Source: Mnemiopsis leidyi (lineage: Eukaryota > Ctenophora > Tentaculata > Lobata > Bolinopsidae). Taken from it: a stretch of 64,000 bases of DNA. The DNA lies in assembly GCA_000226015.1 (NCBI GenBank), contig JH152760.1, positions 179,122-243,121 on the forward strand. The letters run 5' to 3'. Positions 58,701 to 64,000 of the stretch are shown here, piece after piece (position 1 is the first letter of the stretch; every line of letters begins with the position of its first letter). Under the pieces are notes generated by a model. The model was not told the DNA's origin. It searched no databases and saw nothing but the letters and a program-made list of their open reading frames with translations. A program made the position numbers and the translations under genes.

Positions 58701-60852
58701 TTGTAGACCACCGCCAGGAGTATGTTCATGAGGACAAATGTGGTGATGACGGAAAAGGGCATGAAGAAGACGAAGAAAGCCTGCTCACTCCGAAATGCAG
58801 GTAGAGAAACATCGGGACTGTTGGCAGTTGTCATCAGGACGTAGAGGTTCCAGTAGGAGTCCCAGAAGTTATCTAGATATGGGTCTCCGTGGGGGTCTAA
58901 CAGTGAACGTCTTTCAAAGAACTTGGTGGCCATCATGGCGAATATAGCGATGAAAAGGAAGATAAGGACCAGGACACTTAAAACATCGACAACGGTCTTT
59001 TTGATGTTCCTCAGCAGTTTCCTTAGGTTCCTGTTGTCTGAGAAGTTGATAATAAGGAGAGGTCTAAGAATCCGACTGACTCTTATCACCTCCTTTTCCT
59101 CCCCCACCTTATACCCCAACCACACCATCATGTCCACGAACATGATAAAGATGCTCCCCATGATCGCGCAGTTCTTTACATCAGACCAGAAATCACCTCT
59201 CTGCAAGCACAAACGGAGATGAAAGACCCTGGAAGCACAAGCAATCAAACAGACCAACTCCAAGGCGAATATCGCCTGCCAGTGTACCTCCAGGACCTTT
59301 ACAGCGGGGTTCTCTACCAGAGCTAAACCTAAGAGTAACGCAGGAAACACTACAAATAGATACCTGATGGCCTTGCTCTGGTAGACTTGGTACAGCGCCA
59401 GTTTGTCTGGTCGGAAAGGAACGTTCCGGAAGTGCAGAGCGTCCTCCACGTAGATAGATGCGATGGTGATGTCCAGTTCTGACCGCCAGTTTGATCCGGA
59501 CTTCTCCTCTGTGGGGTTTCGGGTTGTTGTCGTGTTGGGTTGCTTGATTGGGGTAAGATAGTTTGGATTGTTGAAACCTCTGCAGTTGTCATCTGTTCCG
59601 GGTTCATTTTCGAGTGGGTCTTGGGTAAATTGGAGGCTCACCATTTCTTCATCTATTACGGGGTTCTGAAATTAAAAACGTGAACAGTCACCTTTTTTAG
59701 GATTTCTGATTGCAAGGCTTGTCTTTTCTAACAACTTAAAAGTTTTACAAATATTACAACATCCCTGATTAAATTTCAAAGTCCAAATTGCAAAGATTTT
59801 TTACGAGCGGAACGATTGCGATGAGAACATTCACTGAACAAATCATTTCGAAATAGATTACCAATTCTTCATAAACACAAAGTCCTTTTCACTAATATAA
59901 ATAGATAAGCACTTTTGAAACAAACAACATCTTGACATTTGACAATAATTCTGTGAGAAAGCATTTTGTTTAAAAGATAAAAGTATCATATTACCTTGCA
60001 TATCAGCATAGTGCTGGCTTCCAGTAGCGCTTGTTCACAAAGCAATTTGATACGAATTTCTACTGCAAACCACACAACTCACAAAGTTTAAAGTAGGTGA
60101 ATGGTAACGACATGTTTTCACTGTCCATTTCTTCATTCACAAAAACTTTCTTGCCGCTAACTAATCCCAAACTCAAGAAAACAGCTCATTGATTCATATA
60201 TACGATATACTGTCACAATCATTGGTAGGTAAGACGTTACTAGACTGTACTTTCTTCTTTCTAAGTTTACGTGCTTCAAAAAACTGGTACAGTTTTCTTT
60301 GCAGTGAAAATGAACGAAAGTTTATCAATATAACTTTTTCTTTTATTTAGTTCTAACCACATTCAGAGGAGTTGAAACAGGAGTGGGTAGAAAAACAGAA
60401 ACAGATTAAGGCTCAGGAGGTGGAACTTACCTTCAACTACTGGGACGGATCAGGTTTGTCTGGTGCTGCTTATGTCTTTTTGAACCTAGGGCTACTTAAA
60501 TAAGTTGAATAAACGTAGACTGTTGCAAATGTTCTAGTTCACCCAGTTCAACTGGCTAGATTACTGACAAGTAGTTCAAAATACACTAAAATTTTAATGC
60601 TGATACGTAATCTTTGATCACGTAACCTTGAAATCGTTAACGATTTTTATTAGTATTCCTCACCCTACTGTTAATCGTTCGAGCAGATGATTTAGTCTTT
60701 AACATTGAAATACCGAGTTTAACGATAATCTCTTTCTATGACTCTCCCCGATCACTCCAGGACACAGACACAAAGTGCAGATAAAGAAAGGATTTACGAT
60801 AGAGCAGTTTCTAAACCTTGCCTTGGATGAGCTTGTCCGGATTTATCCTGAT
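55742..60852 (+). CDS. FAM50: FAM50/XAP5 family nuclear protein (partial, 3' exons beyond the window)
   Basis: Spliceosome-associated nuclear protein of the XAP5 family. Exons: 55742-55822, 56007-56106, 56405-56545, 56665-56784, 60367-60453 and 60761-60852, phases consistent, 207 codons so far. The N-terminus [20 protein letters not shown] matches human FAM50A MAQYKGAASEAGR. Then come [20 protein letters not shown], a Lys-rich stretch with [47 protein letters not shown] and [20 protein letters not shown]. Exon 2 uses a GTTGGT donor after ATTG; the nearby gtaaga would break the frame. The conserved C-terminal third (around MYIKEDLIIPHHHSFYDFI in human) is not in the window. Intron 4 (56785-60366) contains a two-pore channel gene and intron 6 (from 60853) a GPCR gene, both on the other strand. 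Confidence 0.9.
57062..60009 (-). CDS. TPCN1: Two-pore channel, TPC1-like, nested in a FAM50 intron
   Basis: Endo-lysosomal cation channel with two six-span repeats, gated by PI(3,5)P2, voltage or NAADP-dependent partners in its relatives. The main exon is 59665-57062; a 15-nt upstream coding exon (60009-59995, MLICK) splices in phase, giving 872 aa. Repeat I has the S4 [22 protein letters not shown] and filter [14 protein letters not shown], close to human TPC1 TTANNPDV. Repeat II has S4 [17 protein letters not shown] and filter [10 protein letters not shown], with VNQ where VNN is usual. S6 ends SRLYFLSF and [10 protein letters not shown], as in TPC1. An EF-hand-like segment ([13 protein letters not shown]) joins the repeats. 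The C-tail carries a [14 protein letters not shown] repeat. The tiny first exon is inferred from splice signals only. Confidence 0.92.
57230..57315. repeat. Coding minisatellite in the two-pore channel tail
   Basis: Units of 'ggacacccctacaccg' and 'ggacacctctccaccg' type, about 15 bp with 30-bp higher order, encode [14 protein letters not shown]-like repeats near the C-terminus. The unit is a multiple of three and keeps the frame. Confidence 0.8.
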
Positions 60853-61152
60853 GTAAGAAATTTTGTATTTTGTATATCTTGTTTAATTGTGACATAATGT
60901 GTTTATGTAGGATTTTGTTATCCGAAATTAAGAATTCGCTTTTAAACAATTTTAATCATCTGTAAAGATACAGAAAATACTGATAATTCTCGAAAGACAA
61001 TTTGTAAAATCTTTTAACGAGGAAAAAAATAGCAATAAAGGTACAGGTCATAGGCACAGTGTACAGTATACACTGCACACAATATTTTTAATTCATACTG
61101 TCCTTACAATTCTTAAGACGTCAACAACTTAGTCTCATATCAGCATATCGTT

Positions 61153-62407
61153 TCAAGTCTGTTTATGTTGGCTACTGTTTACAATCCCCGACGTCATACT
61201 CCCCCTCAAAGTAGACATTCTTGTCGAGAAATCTCGAATGTTCCTCGCTTCCCTCCGCCCCACGTCTCTTCCTAACTTCCTGTCCACGTAAGATTTGAAG
61301 CTGGTGACGGTGAAGTAGAAAATGACGGGGTTTAAGAAGAAAGACGTGTACGTAGATACGGATGCTACTGTGAAATGGCGGAGATTGCCCACCGTCATCG
61401 GTTCTTCTCTGTGGGGGGCAGGGTTGTTAGCGCCGAAATTGTTTAAAGTAGAACTAGGGTTAAAATTAGAGTTAGCGTTAGATTCACTTAAACTGTAAAT
61501 GAAAACTAATACATAATATCAATTTCCTAGAAAATAGCTTGTTAAGTACCATCTTAATTTGACGCTTGTAGGTCCATTTTAGAATATACTAGTTAACATC
61601 TTAACGACAGACAACATTTTCCACAACTAAATTTACACCTTAATACCCAAAATCTGAAGAGTTAATAACAATTAACAAACCTTCCCAAACAACAAACCTG
61701 ACAACCGGAAAAACAAGGAAAGGCAGATAAGACAAGATGTAAGCCACAGAAACTACCAGCAATGCTACCACCCCCTGTCTTGTGAGAGTCCTAACTCTCC
61801 TTATCAGCATCATTAACCACCCTGCCGTCACCAGTATCACCGCAAACGGTGTCACCACGTTTACATAAAACATCACCCTCTCAAACACTCCTGGTGGTTG
61901 TTTCCTGTAGTCGAACGAGCACGTAAAGACGAGCGGATTAAAGGTTACGTCTCTGTCGAACCAGATGACTCTGACGATGAAGAGGCAGGTTGTTTTAAAC
62001 CAGAGAGCAGCTGAGATGAGGTACCCACATCTTCTAGACCTCAGTCTAGCTCGCAGAGGGAAGAGCATGACAGTTAGCTTACTCAGGTTGAGACACCCTA
62101 CCAAGTAGGTGTTCATGAAGCCCAGGACATAGAGCAGGTAGCTGGTAGCGACACACAGACCCGTCCCGTACACCCACCTCTCTGTTAGAGCTGACCCGGC
62201 CGTGGGCAGGATGATAAAGATAGTGTAACCCACCCCGGTAGCAGCTAGGTTTTGTATCAAGATAACCGATACTCGGTCTAGTTTGAGAGCGTTAGCAACC
62301 AGGGAGGAGAAGAGGAGAGTCAGGTTGCCGAGGAGGGAGAGAGTGCCGGATAGGAGGCACCATCCTGTCAGACAGTATCTACCGTAGTCAGATACTTGGT
62401 ACGTCAT
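61153..62407 (-). CDS. Rhodopsin-type GPCR with a non-DRY TM3 end, nested in a FAM50 intron
   Basis: A 321-aa seven-span receptor from exons 62407-61698 and 61408-61153 (GT-AG, phase 2; junction PVVR|EEPM). Seven hydrophobic segments are visible: GTLSLLGNLTLLFSSLV (TM1, with the GN of class A), QNLAATGVGYTIFI (TM2), SYLLYVLGFMNTYLVGCLNL (TM3), ISAALWFKTTCLFIV (TM4), YVNVVTPFAVILVTAGWLMM (TM5), ALLVVSVAYILSYLPFLVF (TM6, LP of the CWxP position) and TYTSFFLNPVIFYF (TM7, NPxxF/Y). The TM3 end reads SKLTVMLFPLR where DRYxxxxxPL is usual. The ligand is not predictable. The C-tail is short and Ser/Thr/Arg-rich. The intron cuts before TM7. Confidence 0.82.
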
Positions 62408-63764
62408 ACTGGGGGCGTGTGTCTTGGTTACGCTTAGTTACTTTTAGTTGCTCTTCGTTATTTTTAGTTACATTATATTCAGTTCCAATTAGTTACAATT
62501 AATTACTCTAAGAAACTTTCAGTTACTCATGGTTCCTCCTGCACGGAGGTATTTAAATGCAAAGACTAAATTGTCTGTGTAAAATAATAAGTTTGATACA
62601 GGAGCTTGTATATATAAAGTACGTACATAGTACATACGACAGAAGGTAGTATACACGTTTTCCAACCACCCCCGGCCCTGTTAACCTTTATCAATTCCTT
62701 TTTCCCCTCGGCGCACAAAGGCATAAGACGAGAAAATCTGGTAGAACAGAGGATTAGGTGGGATTAGAACCACCTCCACCGCTTTAGACAGTCCTCCTTC
62801 AGCTACATCGTTGTCTCAATAAATGTAATTTATTTGCTGGGTTGTGAGTCGCTTTCAGCGACCCGGTGTATTTTCGTGGAGTATGATGTACTAATGATCG
62901 AGTAAATTCTACAAATTGCCATATTAAAGAGATCTTAATGTTGCAATTTGCAAATTGTTTAAAAGCGTCCGACTCAAAGTTGCAGTAACGAGAAATTTCC
63001 ATACTTCCAAAGGGGCCTACAAATCCCGAGACAAAGCAACTAACTTTACTTTCACAACCCTACTAGTTGTAGTTTAAATATCTCAGCAAATACTCATAAC
63101 ATGAATACTGTATCGACTACTGGATATGTCGGATATACTGCCTTACGGCACACTGTAAAGTAATTATTTAAACCGTAAACGCCTTAATATTGGTATATTA
63201 TTTGGAATATTGGTATATTATTTTCAACTAATGCAATTGAGCGGTTGTTACCCCAGAAAAACTTAGTACTTTTTGTCAGTATGTTTGTAGGTAACCACTA
63301 ACCGTGTTCGTTAGTTGGAGAGCTGGATATATCTCAGTTCTATTGATAAAGGGGATCTGTGATTAACCTGTGGTTTACCGTTTCAATAAATTCAATACTA
63401 CTAATAGTATAAAACTAAGCAAATGTATTATGTATGATTGAAAATGCTAAAGATAAAAGAAATTGGTTTATTTTGCTGATATTCTGATAATGTTGTGCAA
63501 CTTATTGCTCAACGGCCGTTAAAAGGAAAGAATATGTTTTAAAATGAATTGTTGTTTAAATTTGATCTTTTTGTCAGATATAGTGATAATTTGAATTCTC
63601 AGGTTTTGATTTAAAGTTTATCATCAAGATTTGGATAAATGTCATAGATATACTAATATAGATGAATTAGAGAATCAAGAAAAATGTTAGGAGCCAGCTT
63701 ACTGAAAACCTGTCAAAAAACGATAATCTTATCGATGTAAACATATTTACTGAGAATGTTTGGT

Positions 63765-63875
63765 AAATTAGGGGGGAGGGTGGCCAGGCCAAAATCTAAA
63801 TTTTCCACGGTCATGGGCCAATTCCAGAGTATCTGGGCCATGGCCAATGCCTTATCCACCCCAGCCCCCCCCCCC
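63765..63875 (-). repeat. Dispersed repeat, copy 3 (inverted)
   Basis: On the minus strand it reads 'ggataaggcattggccatgg', then 'ctctggaattggcccatgac' and 'ggaaaatttagattttgg', the same order as the copies at 38650 and 39620. Its left end runs into a C homopolymer and an assembly gap. Confidence 0.5.
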
Positions 63876-63885
63876 NNNNNNNNNN
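63876..63885. other. Assembly gap (10 N)
   Basis: An N run following a C homopolymer of about ten bases. Confidence 1.
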
Positions 63886-64000
63886 CAAGGTTTTAAATCT
63901 TCGTTTGAAGCTTGTTTAGCTGCATTGCTTATCTGATTGACTAAGTTATTTACCAAGTAATAAATTCAAGACTTACTTGAAGCTCGCTTATTCTAAAGCT

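Larger units (their letters stand above)
62408..64000. other. Rest of the FAM50 intron: no gene seen
   Basis: AT-rich DNA upstream of the GPCR gene. I looked for the remaining FAM50 exons and found none. It contains a dispersed repeat (63765-63875) and an N gap (63876-63885) after a C homopolymer. Confidence 0.5.

Noticed and set aside
62755-62820. Possible tRNA (selenocysteine-like 3' part) on the minus strand: GGTGGTTCTAATCCCACC
   Set aside because: It has a B-box-like loop, but no matching 5' acceptor strand or anticodon stem upstream.

Overview
The window is animal nuclear DNA: spliced protein genes with GT-AG introns, tRNA-derived SINEs, minisatellites, a foldback element and three short runs of N (assembly gaps). 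The gene set (axonemal dynein heavy chain, roadblock dynein light chain, two-pore channel, SLC17 transporter, lipoxygenase, Gemin6, FAM50/XAP5, a rhodopsin-type GPCR and kringle/Ig receptors) fits a ciliated metazoan with a fairly compact genome. It is probably an early-branching animal, but I cannot name the phylum from sequence alone.

Layout. 762-33698 (minus) is one complete axonemal dynein heavy chain gene, DNAH6-like. I could trace 39 exons whose lengths sum to an open frame of 4,107 codons. The last 1,907 codons lie in one exon of 5.7 kb, while the first 38 exons are small. Its 9.4-kb intron (15243-24615) holds two other genes: an SLC17-type transporter on the plus strand and a small secreted protein on the minus strand. 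Just upstream on the same strand is a three-exon dynein light chain roadblock gene (34523-35832), so two dynein subunits sit head to tail.

35833-43080 is about 7 kb without recognisable genes, full of repeats: a CpG-rich repeat with a perfect palindrome, low-complexity tracts and a dispersed repeat that recurs near the right end of the window. 43081-45394 (minus) is a single-exon lipoxygenase with two oddities, a frame break in the PLAT domain and a C-terminal Thr where an iron-binding Ile is usual. 45523-46470 is a foldback transposon-like palindrome. 48462-54107 (minus) is a tandem cluster of three single-pass receptors with an N-terminal kringle; two add an Ig-like domain, two share cytoplasmic motifs and one has almost no cytoplasmic tail. 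I regard this cluster as the most novel content of the window.

54553-55056 (plus) is Gemin6. From 55742 to past 60852 (plus) runs FAM50/XAP5. Its exons are separated by two large introns; the first contains a whole two-pore channel gene (minus) and the second, which runs off the window, contains a whole GPCR gene (minus). Nested genes are thus a theme: four of the 13 genes lie inside introns of two others. A second theme is tandem repeats that overlap or abut splice sites. I saw no retrovirus-like or Polinton-like element.
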